Shown: positions 16,013 through 25,548 of the stretch, piece by piece
Numbering within the stretch: the stretch's first letter is position 1
Layout of the letters: each line of letters begins with the position of its first letter
NCBI RefSeq assembly: GCF_001742225.1
Contig: NZ_CP017078.1
Span: 62,001 to 126,000, forward strand
Length of the DNA stretch: 64,000 nt
Origin: Novosphingobium resinovorum
Lineage (GTDB): Bacteria > Pseudomonadota > Alphaproteobacteria > Sphingomonadales > Sphingomonadaceae
Reading direction: 5' to 3'
Translations under genes and position numbers: made by a program
The notes under the pieces: model-generated
Database searches by the model: none
The model's input: only the letters and a program-made list of their open reading frames with translations
Told to the model about the DNA's origin: nothing

Positions 16013-17257
16013 TCAGCCGACGACGATGTTGGTGGTTTCGATGTTGCCGCGCATGAACCCGCCCGGGTTCCAGATCGGCGTCATCGGCTGCGCGATGCCG
16101 GCGGTGTTCCAGCAGCGCGACATCAGCCTGGTCGGGCCCGCATGCGTGAGCGGCACCTGCGCGTCCCAGCGGCGGAAACTGTATTTGCCGTGATCGGGGC
16201 CGAGCACTGTCTTGTACCAGGTCTTGCCGTTGTCGGTCGACACATCGACCTTGGCGACGCCGCAATCGCCCCCCATCGCAATGCCGCCCAGCGGGATTGA
16301 CCGGTCGAACGCGATTGCCTGCCCTTCGTCGAGGCTCGTGACCCAGCTGCGCGGGATCATCTTGTTGATGGGCACGGCCGGGAAATCCTTCTGGCCAGGC
16401 CGCACGTTCGCGCCTGGAGTGTCAGGGATCTTGTACGCCTTGGCCATCCAGTAACCGTCGTCGGGTGCGGCGAGCACCTCGATGTCGTTCAGCATCTTGA
16501 CCCAATAGGTCGAATACCAGCCGGGTACGATCAGCCGGACCGGGAAGCCGTTGAGGAGCGGCATCTGTTCGCCGTTCATCCCGAAGGCGAGCATCACTTC
16601 GCCGTCGCGTGCGTGGTCGATCGACAGCGACTTGGCGAAATCCGGTCCACCCGCGACCACCGGTTGGTCGAGCGCACCGAACCGCACCGCAACCGCGCCC
16701 GGCTTCACGCCGGCGATGTCGAGCACGTCGCGCAGGCGCACGCCGAGCCATTTGGCGTTGCCCATGGCCCCGTGACGCCACTGCGCACCGGCAACGGGCG
16801 GCTGGAACAGCGCACGCGAATTGCCCGAGCATTGGTTGATCGCCGCCAGCTCGACGCGTGGCAACTTCAGCAGTTGCGCGAGCGAGATCGACAGCGGCCG
16901 CGTGACCGCGCCGTGCACCTTGATCCGGAACGCCTCGACATCGATCGCGGTCGGAATGTCAGCCCAGTGCCAGCGGACGAAGAACTGGTCGTTTGGCGTG
17001 AAGACGTCGCCATTGAACACGCTCATCGGCGTTTCCAGCAAAGGCGGGTGGATACGCTGGAGGATCATGTTGCCCTTGCCGGGGAACGCACTGGTCATCG
17101 GCCGTTCCGACGGACCGCCCGGCAGGTGCAGATCGACCATGCTCTGCGCCAGCGCGGGTGCGGCGATCAGCGCGCCGCTGCCGATCGCGGCCTCTGCGAG
17201 AAAGCGACGGCGGTTCGTCGCCTGCGCCAGTTTCATATCCAGGCTGTCCACCAACAT
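16013..17257 (-). CDS. sorA: Tat-exported molybdopterin sulfite dehydrogenase, SorA-like
   Basis: About 414 residues with a twin-arginine signal (NRRRFLAEAAIGSGALIAAP), then the sulfite-oxidase fold: molybdenum-ligand Cys in INQCSGNSRALF, MGNAKWLGVRLRDVLD, and GWYSTYWVKMLNDIEV. It oxidises sulfite to sulfate in the periplasm and passes electrons to SorB. Start: ATG 17257 is only 1-2 bases after GGGAGA, so an in-frame GTG at 17251 or ATG 17236 may be used instead. Part of a leftward operon lysR, tdt, sorA, sorB. Confidence 0.88.
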   Translation of the reverse strand: MLVDSLDMKLAQATNRRRFLAEAAIGSGALIAAPALAQSMVDLHLPGGPSERPMTSAFPGKGNMILQRIHPPLLETPMSVFNGDVFTPNDQFFVRWHWADIPTAIDVEAFRIKVHGAVTRPLSISLAQLLKLPRVELAAINQCSGNSRALFQPPVAGAQWRHGAMGNAKWLGVRLRDVLDIAGVKPGAVAVRFGALDQPVVAGGPDFAKSLSIDHARDGEVMLAFGMNGEQMPLLNGFPVRLIVPGWYSTYWVKMLNDIEVLAAPDDGYWMAKAYKIPDTPGANVRPGQKDFPAVPINKMIPRSWVTSLDEGQAIAFDRSIPLGGIAMGGDCGVAKVDVSTDNGKTWYKTVLGPDHGKYSFRRWDAQVPLTHAGPTRLMSRCWNTAGIAQPMTPIWNPGGFMRGNIETTNIVVG

Positions 17258-17364
17258 TCTCCCGTTTCTGTCATGTTCTGTATGCGCGACCCGTCCGCCT
17301 GTCTGCCCGGTACGGGTCGATCAGATTCGCCGGTTCGATCCGGCAGGACGATCGGTTTGGCCCA

Positions 17365-18516
17365 TCAATTGGCTTGGGCAATGCAGGGCGACACGAACAG
17401 GTTGCCGCGCCAGCCGCCCGCGACCGTCTTAGCGCCGACCAGCAGCCACATTGCTGCGAGCGCCACTGTGAGGACAGTGCCGACGATCCCGAAAAAGCCG
17501 AGCTGAAGCGTCGTGCCGAGCTTGAAGGTGGCGACCGTGGAGACGCCAAGCGGGAAGGTATAGCCCCACCAGCCGAGGTTGAACGGAATGCCCGCGCGCC
17601 AGTAGCGGATCGTGATCAGCGTCGCGAGCGCCAGCCACCACAGACCGAAACCCCAGAGCAGCAGCCCGGCAATCGTGCCAATCCCCTGCGCTACCGCGCC
17701 GATCTGCCCCAGGCCGTTGGCGGCGAGGATCGCGGGCGCGTTGCTGCCGAGCACCAGCATCCCAAGCGCGCCGGTGCCAATCGGACCGAGCGCGAGCCAG
17801 CTCGAGGCGGCCATGCTCTCGTGCGGCAGCTTGTGCAGTGCCATCCGCAGGATCAGGATCGCGAGGATGCCGAACGCGACCGGCACTGAATAAGCCCAGA
17901 GCACATACGACGTTGCGAGCACGACGAACTGGTGATGCGCGTCCGCCAGATGCGGGGCGAGCAGGCCGCCGCTCGCACCTGCGACCTCCGCCGCGACCAC
18001 CGGCAGCAGCCACACCGCGGTCATGCCGTCGAGCGAATGTTCGTGCCGAGTAAACATGAGGTAGGGGATCGCTACACCGCAGGCGAGCGACATCGCGACG
18101 TCGATCCACCACAATGTCTCGGCGATCGGGATCACGCCAGCGCCGAACCGCGGCAGGCCGAACGCCAGGAACCCGTTGATGATCGTCGCCAGCCCCATCG
18201 GGATCGTGCCGATGAACATCGACACGGTGTTGTGCCCGAAGATCCGCCGCGCCTCGTGTCCGAACATCGTCCAGCGCGCGGTGTAGAGCCCGGCGAACAG
18301 CGTGAAGAGCGCGATGTTGAAGTACCACAGCGCCTCGCCGACCGGGTGCAGCGATGCGCCGACGCCCGGCACCTGCGGCAAGGCGAGCGCGAGAATGCCG
18401 GTGCCCATCGTAGCGGCGAACCAGTTGGGGGTGAACTGCCGGATCATCTCGCGCGGGGAGTCGAGCCGGCTGAGGGGCTTCAGGCCATCGAGAACGGGTT
18501 TCAGATCGGCGGTCAC
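17365..18516 (-). CDS. TDT/TehA-SLAC1-family transporter, probable sulfite efflux
   Basis: 383 residues, ten predicted membrane helices, with the TDT family opening FTPNWFAATMGTGILALALP (residues 29-48). Characterised relatives include TehA and the yeast sulfite pump Ssu1. Between a LysR gene and sorAB, sulfite export to the periplasmic dehydrogenase is the natural reading. ATG 18516 overlaps the LysR stop, so regulator and transporter are co-translated. The substrate is inferred. Confidence 0.83.
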   Translation of the reverse strand: MTADLKPVLDGLKPLSRLDSPREMIRQFTPNWFAATMGTGILALALPQVPGVGASLHPVGEALWYFNIALFTLFAGLYTARWTMFGHEARRIFGHNTVSMFIGTIPMGLATIINGFLAFGLPRFGAGVIPIAETLWWIDVAMSLACGVAIPYLMFTRHEHSLDGMTAVWLLPVVAAEVAGASGGLLAPHLADAHHQFVVLATSYVLWAYSVPVAFGILAILILRMALHKLPHESMAASSWLALGPIGTGALGMLVLGSNAPAILAANGLGQIGAVAQGIGTIAGLLLWGFGLWWLALATLITIRYWRAGIPFNLGWWGYTFPLGVSTVATFKLGTTLQLGFFGIVGTVLTVALAAMWLLVGAKTVAGGWRGNLFVSPCIAQAN

Positions 18517-19385
18517 TTGCCAGTCTCCTTGATGAGATCGGTCAGCGCATCGGCCGCCCGCGTTCGATACCGCTCTTTATGGCGCAGCGCGTAGAACGGA
18601 CGCCGCGGCAGACCGAGCGGCAGATCGTGCAACGTGCCGGCCGCGATTGCAGGTGCGACGACATGCTGCGACAGCACCGCGACGCCCGCCCCGGCCTCGA
18701 CCGCGCTACGTACCGCCTCGTTCGATGGTAGCATCAGCGCCACGGTGAGGTCCGACGGATCGACGCCGCGCTGGCGCAGCACCTCCTCGAACGACGAGCG
18801 CGTGCCCGATCCCTGCTCGCGGACGATCCAGCGTGCGGCGCGGATCCAGTCCTCGTCGATCGTGTCGGCTGCGCGGTCGCTTACCAGCACCATGCGGTCG
18901 TTCGCGACCGTCCAATGCGCGAGCGCGGGCTCGTCGATCACACCCTCGACGAAGCCGAGCTCGACCGCACCGTCGAGCACGCGCGCCGCGGCCCCCTCGG
19001 TGTTGTCGATCGCCAGTTCGATTGAGATCGCGGGGTAGCGCGCATGGAACGCGGCCAGCTGGCGGGGCAGCCAATAGCCCGCGATCGTCTGGCTTGCGAC
19101 TAGCCGCAGAGTGCCGCGCTCCAGTCCTGCATATTCGGCCAGTGCAAGTTCCGCGCTGGCGGCACGGCCAAGCACTGCGCGTGCGTCGACCAGAAACATG
19201 CGGCCCGCTTCGGACAGTTCGATCCCACGGCCGACCCGGTGGAACAGCGGCACGCCGTGCCGGGCTTCCAGCGCGGCGATGGCAGCGCTTGCGGCTGACT
19301 GCGTCACATTGAGCGCTTCGGCCGCGCGCGTCATGTGCTCGCGCTCAGCGACACCGACGAAAATCCTGAGTTGTTCCAGGGTCAT
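18513..19385 (-). CDS. YeiE-like LysR regulator (intact)
   Basis: 290 residues: winged HTH at residues 1-60 (LEQLRIFVGVAEREHMTRAA then EALNVTQSAASAAIAALEAR), then a substrate-binding domain with LRLVASQTIAGYWLP and AIDNTEGAAARVLDG. It is a clear paralogue of the frameshifted gene at 9699-10576, with matching C-terminal RHKERYRTRAADAL. As first gene of the operon with the TDT transporter and sorAB it probably senses sulfite, as described for YeiE. Upstream lies a dyad overlapping its ribosome site. Confidence 0.88.
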   Translation of the reverse strand: MTLEQLRIFVGVAEREHMTRAAEALNVTQSAASAAIAALEARHGVPLFHRVGRGIELSEAGRMFLVDARAVLGRAASAELALAEYAGLERGTLRLVASQTIAGYWLPRQLAAFHARYPAISIELAIDNTEGAAARVLDGAVELGFVEGVIDEPALAHWTVANDRMVLVSDRAADTIDEDWIRAARWIVREQGSGTRSSFEEVLRQRGVDPSDLTVALMLPSNEAVRSAVEAGAGVAVLSQHVVAPAIAAGTLHDLPLGLPRRPFYALRHKERYRTRAADALTDLIKETGK

Positions 19386-19389
19386 GCCC

Positions 19390-19423
19390 GATCTCCTTGC
19401 CCCAATGATAGGGAAAGGAGATC
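19390..19423 (-). promoter_or_regulatory. Dyad masking the lysR ribosome-binding site
   Basis: GATCTCCTT (19390-19398) and AAGGAGATC (19415-19423) are perfect 9-base inverted repeats. On the leftward transcript the copy nearest the ATG is AAGGAGATC, i.e. the Shine-Dalgarno itself, and the other can pair with it across a 16-base loop. It could be a LysR operator or an RNA hairpin limiting translation. Confidence 0.45.
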
Positions 19424-19473
19424 AATCGCACCAACCAAAGATTACGGTCATTCCAATCAGATATACCGGTCGT

Positions 19474-20457
19474 TCATTTCAGAATGTCGATAACCGCCTC
19501 ACGTTCTTCGACCAGTTCGGCAATCGTGCGATCGAGCATCGTTCGCTGGAATGGATCGAGGATCAGTCCTTCGATACGCGCATACCCACCGCTTTTGCAG
19601 TGCACCGGCACGCCGCACACCAGCCCTTGCGGGATACCGTAGGAGCCATCTGACACCACGCCCATCGACACCCAATTGTCGCCTGCGCCGTGCACCCAGT
19701 CGCGTAGATGATCGATCGCCGCATTTGCGGCCGATGCGGCCGAGGACGCACCCCGTGCTTCGATGATCGCGGTTCCGCGCTGCGCAACGGTGGGGATCAA
19801 CGTTTCGCGGTACCAAGCCTCGTCTCCAATACGGTCGGCGAGCTTTTGGCCATCGAGTTCGGCATTTCCCCAGTCGGCAAACATCGTCGGCGAATGGTTT
19901 CCCCAGACGACGAGCTTTGTAATCGCATCGACACCGACACCCGCTTTGGCCGCAAGCTGTCCCTGCGCGCGGTTGTGATCGAGGCGGATCATCGACGTGA
20001 TGTTTTCGGCAGGGAAACCCGGCGCGCTTTGCGCAAGGATCCAGGCATTTGTGTTGGCGGGATTGCCGACGACCAGGATCTTGGCGTCGCGTTTGGCCAC
20101 TGCGTCCAGCGCTGCGCCCTGCGTCTTGAAGATCGCTGCGTTGGCAGCGAGCAAATCACGGCGCTCCATGCCCTTCGAGCGGGGACGAGACCCGACCAGC
20201 ATGGCCGCATCGATGTCCTTGAAAGCCACCATCGGATCATCAGTAATGATCACATCTGCCAGCAGCGGGAACGCGCAATCCTCCAGTTCCATGACCACGC
20301 CGCGTACTGCGTCCATCGCCTGCGGCACGTCGAGCAGTTGAAGGATAACGGGCTGGTCCGGTCCGAACACATCACCCTGCGCGACCCGGAAGAGCAGCGA
20401 ATAGCAAATTTGTCCTGCGGCACCGCTGATCACGATCCTGACGGGGGGCTTGGTCAT
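19474..20457 (-). CDS. mdh: Malate dehydrogenase
   Basis: 327 residues from ATG 20457; the frame is open further upstream but the N-terminal Rossmann motif [20 protein letters not shown] starts right after this ATG. Catalytic and substrate motifs are in place: [32 protein letters not shown] and the His of WGNHSPTMF. It oxidises malate to oxaloacetate with NAD in the cytoplasm. A central-metabolism gene among resistance cargo is unusual; it may be a second, laterally carried copy. Family is certain, its being extra is a guess. Confidence 0.93.
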   Translation of the reverse strand: MTKPPVRIVISGAAGQICYSLLFRVAQGDVFGPDQPVILQLLDVPQAMDAVRGVVMELEDCAFPLLADVIITDDPMVAFKDIDAAMLVGSRPRSKGMERRDLLAANAAIFKTQGAALDAVAKRDAKILVVGNPANTNAWILAQSAPGFPAENITSMIRLDHNRAQGQLAAKAGVGVDAITKLVVWGNHSPTMFADWGNAELDGQKLADRIGDEAWYRETLIPTVAQRGTAIIEARGASSAASAANAAIDHLRDWVHGAGDNWVSMGVVSDGSYGIPQGLVCGVPVHCKSGGYARIEGLILDPFQRTMLDRTIAELVEEREAVIDILK

Positions 20458-20503
20458 TTTGGAAAGGGCTTTCGTTGGGAGATTACAGACGGTGTAAGAC
20501 CGA

Positions 20504-20987
20504 TCAACGCGCCGCCAGGGCAAGCGCTGCATCGCGCCCGGATGGCACTAGATTGGCGAGACCTTTTCCTGATCTTACGGCACCAGGAACGTAGATCAGG
20601 CTTTGCACATCCGTACTGATCGGGATCGTCGACGCGGTGGTGTACGTCAGCGTGTCGATCCCAGCGACCTTGTTGGTTCCGGCCAGGCTGGCATAGATCC
20701 TCGTACCATCGCCCGACGGCCAAACCGCGGTCGGAGCCGCTTGTAGCGGGATGGTTGTCACAGCCTCCAGGCTGTCGGTTCTATAGACCTTGATTGCAGG
20801 TTGATCGCCGCCAACGCTGACATAGGCAAAGGAATCGTCCGCGCGCTGAGCGAAGTTGACCGCGCCCGTTGCTGGACCAGTGTTTATCACTTCGCGTACC
20901 GCAAACGGCGGTTTGGCAGCAAAGACCGTGGTCGTGCCGCTCTCGCGGCGTGTTGCCCAGATCTGTTTGCCATCTGGCGAGACCGCG
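20504..20987 (-). pseudogene. YVTN/beta-propeller protein, 3' fragment cut by IS21 element
   Basis: Reading leftward from the IS end at 20988, the native frame starts at HAVSPDGKQIWATRRES and runs through several propeller blades (KVYRTDSLEAVTTIPLQ, RIYASLAGTNKVAGID) to the stop at 20504. The 5' part, with signal peptide and first blades, is absent, and it is not found on the other side of the IS at 23489 onwards. So the insertion was accompanied by a deletion. Such proteins are exported repeat proteins of unknown ligand. Confidence 0.75.
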
Positions 20988-21092
20988 TGAGAACGGCGGA
21001 GCAATATTCGGCCACGCTAGCGGCGGGATAGTCCTGCTGCGGGCGGCGTAAAAGTCGTCCACCTTGAAGCCTTTCTGCCAAGTCAGGGAGGT

Positions 21093-22601
21093 GTGGGGAT
21101 CTACAGCGTGGAACTTTATCTTCAGGTCCGTTTGGCTTGCGCGGATGGCATGAGCCAACGGGCGGCGGCGAAGCGTTTCAATGTGTCGCGCGATACGGTG
21201 CGCAAGATGCTGTCGTTTTCATCGCCGCCGGGTTACCGGCGTCAGTCTGCACCGCAGCGCCCGAAGCTGGACGGGTTTGTGGGGATCATCGATGGATGGC
21301 TTGAGGGGGATCGCGGTGTCCCGCGCAAGCAGCGCCATACGGCGAAGCGGGTATTCGACCGTTTGCGCACCGAACATGGTTTTACCGGCGGCTATACGAT
21401 CATCAAGGATTACATCCGGGAGCGCGAGCAACGCAGCCGGGAGATGTTCGTGCCGCTGGCGCACCCGGCGGGAGATGCGCAGGCCGATTTCGGGGAAGCG
21501 CTGGTGGAGATCGGCGGGGTGGAGCAAAAGGCTTACTTCTTCGCGCTCGATCTGCCGCACAGTGATGCCTGCTATGTGCGAGCCTATCCGGCGGCGGTGG
21601 CGGAGGCCTGGGTGGACGGACATGTCCATGCCTTCGCGTTCTTCGGCGCGGTGCCGCGCTCGATCGTCTATGACAACGATCGCTGCCTGGTGGCGAAGAT
21701 CCTGCCAGACGGCACGCGCAAGCGTGCCACGCTGTTCAGCGCTTTCCTGTCGCATTACGTGATCCGCGACCGCTATGCCCGCCCGGGCAAGGGGAACGAG
21801 AAAGGCAATGTGGAAGGGCTGGTTGGTTACTGCCGCCGCAATTTCATGGTGCCGATCCCGAAGTTCCCGACCTGGGAGGCGTTCAACCTGTGGCTGGAGG
21901 AGCAATGCCGCAGGCGCCAGCAGGACAAGGTGCGCGGGGAGAGCGAGACGATCGGTGAGCGCTTGCAGCGCGATTTGGCGGCGATGCAGCCTCTGCCCGC
22001 TACACCCTTCGAGGCCTGCGATCAGACCGGGGGGCGGGTCTCCTCGCAATCCCTGGTGCGCTACAGGACCAACGATTATTCGGTTCCGGTGGCCTGGGGC
22101 CATCAGGAAGTCTGGATCAGGGCCTATGTCGATGCGGTGGTGATCGGATGCCGCAGCGAGGTCATCGCCCGTCACCCGCGTTGCCATGCCCGCGAGGAGG
22201 TTATCTTCGACCCGCTCCATTATCTCCCGCTGATTGAGCAGAAGATCAACGCATTCGACCAGGCGGCCCCTTTGCAGGGCTGGGACCTGCCCGAAGCGTT
22301 CGGGACGCTCCAGCGGTTGATGGAAGGGCGCATGCACAAACATGGCAGGCGCGAATATGTACAGGTGCTGCGCCTGCTGGAAACGTTCACCATCGCCGAT
22401 CTCCAGGCGGCGGTGGAACAGGCCATCGACCTTGGCGCCATCGGCTTCGATGCCGTCAGGCACCTGGTCCTGTGCCGGGTCGAACGCGTGCCGCCCAGGC
22501 TGGACCTGGACGTCTATCCCTTCCTGCCACGCACGACGGTCGAGAAGACCTTTGCCAGAGCCTATATGAGCCTGCTGTCCGACAGGCAGGAGGCCGCATG
22601 A
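21093..22601 (+). CDS. istA: IS21-family transposase IstA
   Basis: 502 residues from GTG 21093. N-terminal HTH (GMSQRAAAKRFNVSRDTVRKM), then a DDE integrase core: ADFGEALVEIGG (first Asp), VYDNDRCLVAK (second Asp), PGKGNEKGNVEGLVGYCRRN (Glu), followed by the Mu-type C-terminal beta domain. It catalyses cut-and-paste or copy-paste movement of the element with IstB. The start overlaps no other gene; GGGAGG at 21087-21092 is the ribosome site but very close. No frameshift seen, so it may be active. Confidence 0.93.
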   Translation: MGIYSVELYLQVRLACADGMSQRAAAKRFNVSRDTVRKMLSFSSPPGYRRQSAPQRPKLDGFVGIIDGWLEGDRGVPRKQRHTAKRVFDRLRTEHGFTGGYTIIKDYIREREQRSREMFVPLAHPAGDAQADFGEALVEIGGVEQKAYFFALDLPHSDACYVRAYPAAVAEAWVDGHVHAFAFFGAVPRSIVYDNDRCLVAKILPDGTRKRATLFSAFLSHYVIRDRYARPGKGNEKGNVEGLVGYCRRNFMVPIPKFPTWEAFNLWLEEQCRRRQQDKVRGESETIGERLQRDLAAMQPLPATPFEACDQTGGRVSSQSLVRYRTNDYSVPVAWGHQEVWIRAYVDAVVIGCRSEVIARHPRCHAREEVIFDPLHYLPLIEQKINAFDQAAPLQGWDLPEAFGTLQRLMEGRMHKHGRREYVQVLRLLETFTIADLQAAVEQAIDLGAIGFDAVRHLVLCRVERVPPRLDLDVYPFLPRTTVEKTFARAYMSLLSDRQEAA

Positions 22602-23365
22602 GCGATCAGGCACCGGAGATTCTTCTCGCTCACCATCTCAAGGCACTCAAGCTGCCTACGTGCCTGCGAGAGCATCACAAGCTCGCCCGGCAATGTGCCG
22701 CTGAAGGCGTCGATCATATCCGCTTCCTCGCCCGTCTCGTCGAGATGGAGATGATCGACAGGGAGCGTCGTATGGTCGAGCGGCGCATCAAGGCCGCGCG
22801 CTTCCCCGCCGTCAAAAGCCTCGACAGCTTCGACTTCGCCGCTATCCCCAGGCTCAACAAGATGCAGGTGCTCGAGATGGCGCGCTGCGAGTGGATCGAG
22901 CGGCGTGAGAACGCCATCGCTCTGGGGCCATCGGGCACCGGCAAGACGCACGTAGCTTTGGGGCTCGGGCTGGCAGCATGCCAGAAAGGACTGTCGGTGG
23001 GCTTCACCACTGCGGCGGCGCTGGTCAGCGAGATGATGGAGGCGCGCGACGAGCGGCGTCTCCTGCGCTTCCAGAAGCAGATGGCCGGATACAAGCTGCT
23101 CATCATTGACGAACTGGGCTTCGTACCGCTCTCCAAGACCGGTGCCGAACTGTTGTTCGAGCTGATCTCCCAGCGCTATGAGCGCGGCTCCACCTTGATC
23201 ACCAGCAACCTGCCCTTCGACGAATGGACTGAAACCTTCGGATCCGAGCGCCTCACAGGCGCGCTCCTCGATCGTCTGACCCATCACGTCAGCATCCTCG
23301 AGATGAACGGCGAAAGCTATCGCCTCGCTCACAGCCGGGCCCGAAAGGCCAAAACCAGACCCTGA
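22598..23365 (+). CDS. istB: IS21-family helper ATPase IstB
   Basis: 255 residues from ATG 22598, overlapping the istA stop (ATGA) as is standard in IS21. AAA+ fold with Walker A LGPSGTGKTH (near residue 108), Walker B LLIIDELGF, and GSTLITSNLPFDEW. It selects and loads target DNA for IstA. The N-terminal helical part (LAHHLKALKLPTCLREH) is complete. A strong inverted repeat follows at 23377-23429. Confidence 0.93.
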   Translation: MSDQAPEILLAHHLKALKLPTCLREHHKLARQCAAEGVDHIRFLARLVEMEMIDRERRMVERRIKAARFPAVKSLDSFDFAAIPRLNKMQVLEMARCEWIERRENAIALGPSGTGKTHVALGLGLAACQKGLSVGFTTAAALVSEMMEARDERRLLRFQKQMAGYKLLIIDELGFVPLSKTGAELLFELISQRYERGSTLITSNLPFDEWTETFGSERLTGALLDRLTHHVSILEMNGESYRLAHSRARKAKTRP

Positions 23366-23376
23366 AAATCAAGCCA

Positions 23377-23429
23377 ATGCCGGGGGGAGTGGCCTTCGGG
23401 CTACGCCCTCACGCCACTCCCCCCGGCAT
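23377..23429. repeat. 17-bp perfect hairpin behind istB
   Basis: Arms ATGCCGGGGGGAGTGGC (23377-23393) and its exact complement (23413-23429) flank a 19-base loop. It sits 12 bases after the istB stop and inside the IS. There is no T-run, so it is not a standard intrinsic terminator; it may block outward transcription or mark the IS end. Confidence 0.75.
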
Positions 23430-23488
23430 GTAACACCGTGGCCTGGTTTTACGCCGCCGAATGGCCGACTTTTGCTCCGCCGTTGACA

Positions 23489-23881
23489 CTAGCGACCGCT
23501 GGCGTCGGCAACACCTGTTTTCTGTGCACTCGCGGCAGACTGCCTTTGGCCGGTAGGCGAATGTCGGGTTCAGAGAGCAGAAAGTGGGATAGCTGCCGCT
23601 CACACCCCGGCAGCAGCCGACCACGTCCGGCCATTTCGGCCTAATTCGAGGAACGGCCTATTTGGACGTAAGCAGCCATTCAGCAATCATAAACGATCAA
23701 AATGAGGCGCAATGTTGCGCTGCGGCAAACTTCTGGCTAAGGAAGCGGCAATCGCATGGACCCGGTGCAATTCCGGGTGGCTATTCCGGCCGCCGATCCG
23801 CCGGACAACGCACTTCGCACTCCAATATCACGCCGCTCTTCGAAAACGGCGCTGCTGCGATCTTTGCGGAATATCACATTG
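23489..23881. other. Intergenic between IS21 right end and SulP gene
   Basis: No convincing gene. Contains a GCGCAA-TG-TTGCGC palindrome at 23707-23720. The SulP frame is open back to 23756, so part of this stretch could code if an upstream start is used, but that N-terminal extension looks non-native. The right end probably holds the SulP promoter. Confidence 0.5.
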
Positions 23882-25363
23882 ATGAACATCACACCCTTTG
23901 CCCGGTATCGTGCTGAATGGTGCAACGGTGCCGGTAGCGTGCGCCGCGATGTGCTTGCCGGTATGGTTGGCACTTTCGCGCTCATTCCCGAGGTTATTGC
24001 CTTTTCCTTTGTCGCCGGCATTGATCCCGAAGTCGGCCTTTTCGCATCTTTCGTGATCGGGATCGTCATCGCTATTGCCGGCGGCCGACCGGCGATGATC
24101 TCCGGCGCAGCTGGCTCGGTCGCACTCGTCGTAGCAGCTCTGGTTCACAGCCATGGCCTTCAGTACCTGCTTGCCGCGACGATCTTGGCTGGCATCCTTC
24201 AGATCGTCTTTGGCCTGCTCAAGCTGGACGTCCTGCTGCGGTTCGTGTCGCGGTCCGTCCGGACTGGCTTCGTGAACGCTTTGGCGATCCTGATCTTCTC
24301 GGCGCAAGTGCCGCAGATGCTGGGCGTAACCTGGCACACCTATGCGATGATCGCTGGCGGTCTCGGGATAATCTACCTGTGGCCCCGCCTGACGACGGCC
24401 ATTCCGTCGCCGCTCATCTGCATCGTAATCTTGACGCTGATCAGCGTCGCTTTCCCGATGCCGGTTCACACCGTCGCTGACCTAGGTCGTTTGCCTGCGT
24501 CGCTTCCTTCGTTCCATATTCCCGACTTCCCGCTCACCCTGGAGGCGTTTCGGATTGTGGCGCCCTACGCTTTCGCGATGGCGGCAGTTGGCCTGCTGGA
24601 ATCGATGATGACCGCGAGCGTGGTCGATGAGCTCACTGAAACGACCAGTTCAAAGGCGCGGGAATGTACGGGTCTTGGCCTCGCTAACGTAGCTGCCGGC
24701 CTCTTCGGCGGCATCGCGGGCTGCGGCATGATCGGTCAAACCGTCGGCAATGTGCGGTACGGTGGCCGAGGGCGCCTCTCGACCCTTGTTGCAGGCGTCT
24801 TCCTGCTGATCGTCATGGTTCCGCTGCGTCCTTGGATCGCCCAGGTGCCGGTTGCCGCGCTCGTCGCGATCATGATCATGGTGTCGATCAGCACATTCTC
24901 TTGGGGATCGCTGTCGGATCTTGCGCGACATCCCAAGGTCTCAGGGGTCGTCATGCTGGCCACGGTGGCGGTGACGGTCGCGACGCACGACCTCTCTGCC
25001 GGCGTGGCGGTCGGCGTGGTTCTCAGCGGCGTGTTCTTCGCCTTCAAAGTGACCAAGCTCATGCGCATCGAAGAAGACTTTGATCCTCTGACCGACACGC
25101 GGACCTATATCGTCTCCGGCCAGATTTTCTTCGCCAGCGCCGAGATTTTCGCGGACCAGTTCGACCTGCGCGACACGGCGCGAAACGTCCGGATCGATCT
25201 GACAGCGGCACATCTCTGGGATATCACGGCCGTGGGTGCGTTGGAGGACATCGTCACGAAGATGCGACGACATGATATACGGGTGGAATTGATCGGCCTC
25301 AACCAGGCCAGTGCGATCCTCGTCGATAGGCACGCACCAATTGTCCGCCAATCCACGGGCTGA
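23882..25363 (+). CDS. SulP-family anion transporter with STAS domain
   Basis: 493 residues from ATG 23882, chosen because MNITPFARYRAEWCN leads directly into the first helix; ATG 23756 would add 42 unlike residues. SulP core motifs: RRDVLAGMVGTFALIPEVIA, SGAAGSVALVVAAL, LLESMMTASVVDELTETTSS and GGIAGCGMIGQT. The C-terminal STAS domain (about residues 395-485) has HLWDITAVGALEDIV. Such proteins import or exchange sulfate, bicarbonate or similar anions. Relevance to the sulfite genes is plausible but unproven. Confidence 0.9.
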   Translation: MNITPFARYRAEWCNGAGSVRRDVLAGMVGTFALIPEVIAFSFVAGIDPEVGLFASFVIGIVIAIAGGRPAMISGAAGSVALVVAALVHSHGLQYLLAATILAGILQIVFGLLKLDVLLRFVSRSVRTGFVNALAILIFSAQVPQMLGVTWHTYAMIAGGLGIIYLWPRLTTAIPSPLICIVILTLISVAFPMPVHTVADLGRLPASLPSFHIPDFPLTLEAFRIVAPYAFAMAAVGLLESMMTASVVDELTETTSSKARECTGLGLANVAAGLFGGIAGCGMIGQTVGNVRYGGRGRLSTLVAGVFLLIVMVPLRPWIAQVPVAALVAIMIMVSISTFSWGSLSDLARHPKVSGVVMLATVAVTVATHDLSAGVAVGVVLSGVFFAFKVTKLMRIEEDFDPLTDTRTYIVSGQIFFASAEIFADQFDLRDTARNVRIDLTAAHLWDITAVGALEDIVTKMRRHDIRVELIGLNQASAILVDRHAPIVRQSTG

Positions 25364-25548
25364 TGGTCTGCTTATGCCTATTATGATCGTCTGAGTTTCT
25401 GCAGCCGGAGCGCTTCAAATTCAGGTCGCTGCCGGGGCTTGCTCACCCCATTGAAACGCATGACGCGATCAGCGTTAGGAAAGATAAGCATTGGTTTGAT
25501 GCCGGGTGAATCGATCAGCCCGTATCGTCGGAACGGCGCTATCTCGCC

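Larger units (their letters stand above)
20988..23488 (+). mobile_element. IS21-family insertion sequence
   Basis: 2,501 bp carrying istA and istB. The left end (TGAGAACGGCGGAGCAA, then TCGGCCA) matches the reverse complement of the right end (TGTCAACGGCGGAGCAA, then TCGGCCA), ending at 23488. A second inner repeat pair, GGCGGCGTAAAA at 21042-21053 and its complement at 23447-23458, gives the multiple terminal repeats usual for IS21. No identical target duplication is visible at the flanks, and the flanks do not rejoin one gene, which suggests an adjacent deletion after insertion. Confidence 0.85.

Noticed and set aside
20781..21158. Leftward frame across the left IS21 end
   Set aside because: It crosses the IS boundary and mixes propeller and IS sequence in a non-native phase.
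23377..23429. Intrinsic terminator of istB
   Set aside because: The hairpin is perfect but no T-run follows; recorded as a repeat only.
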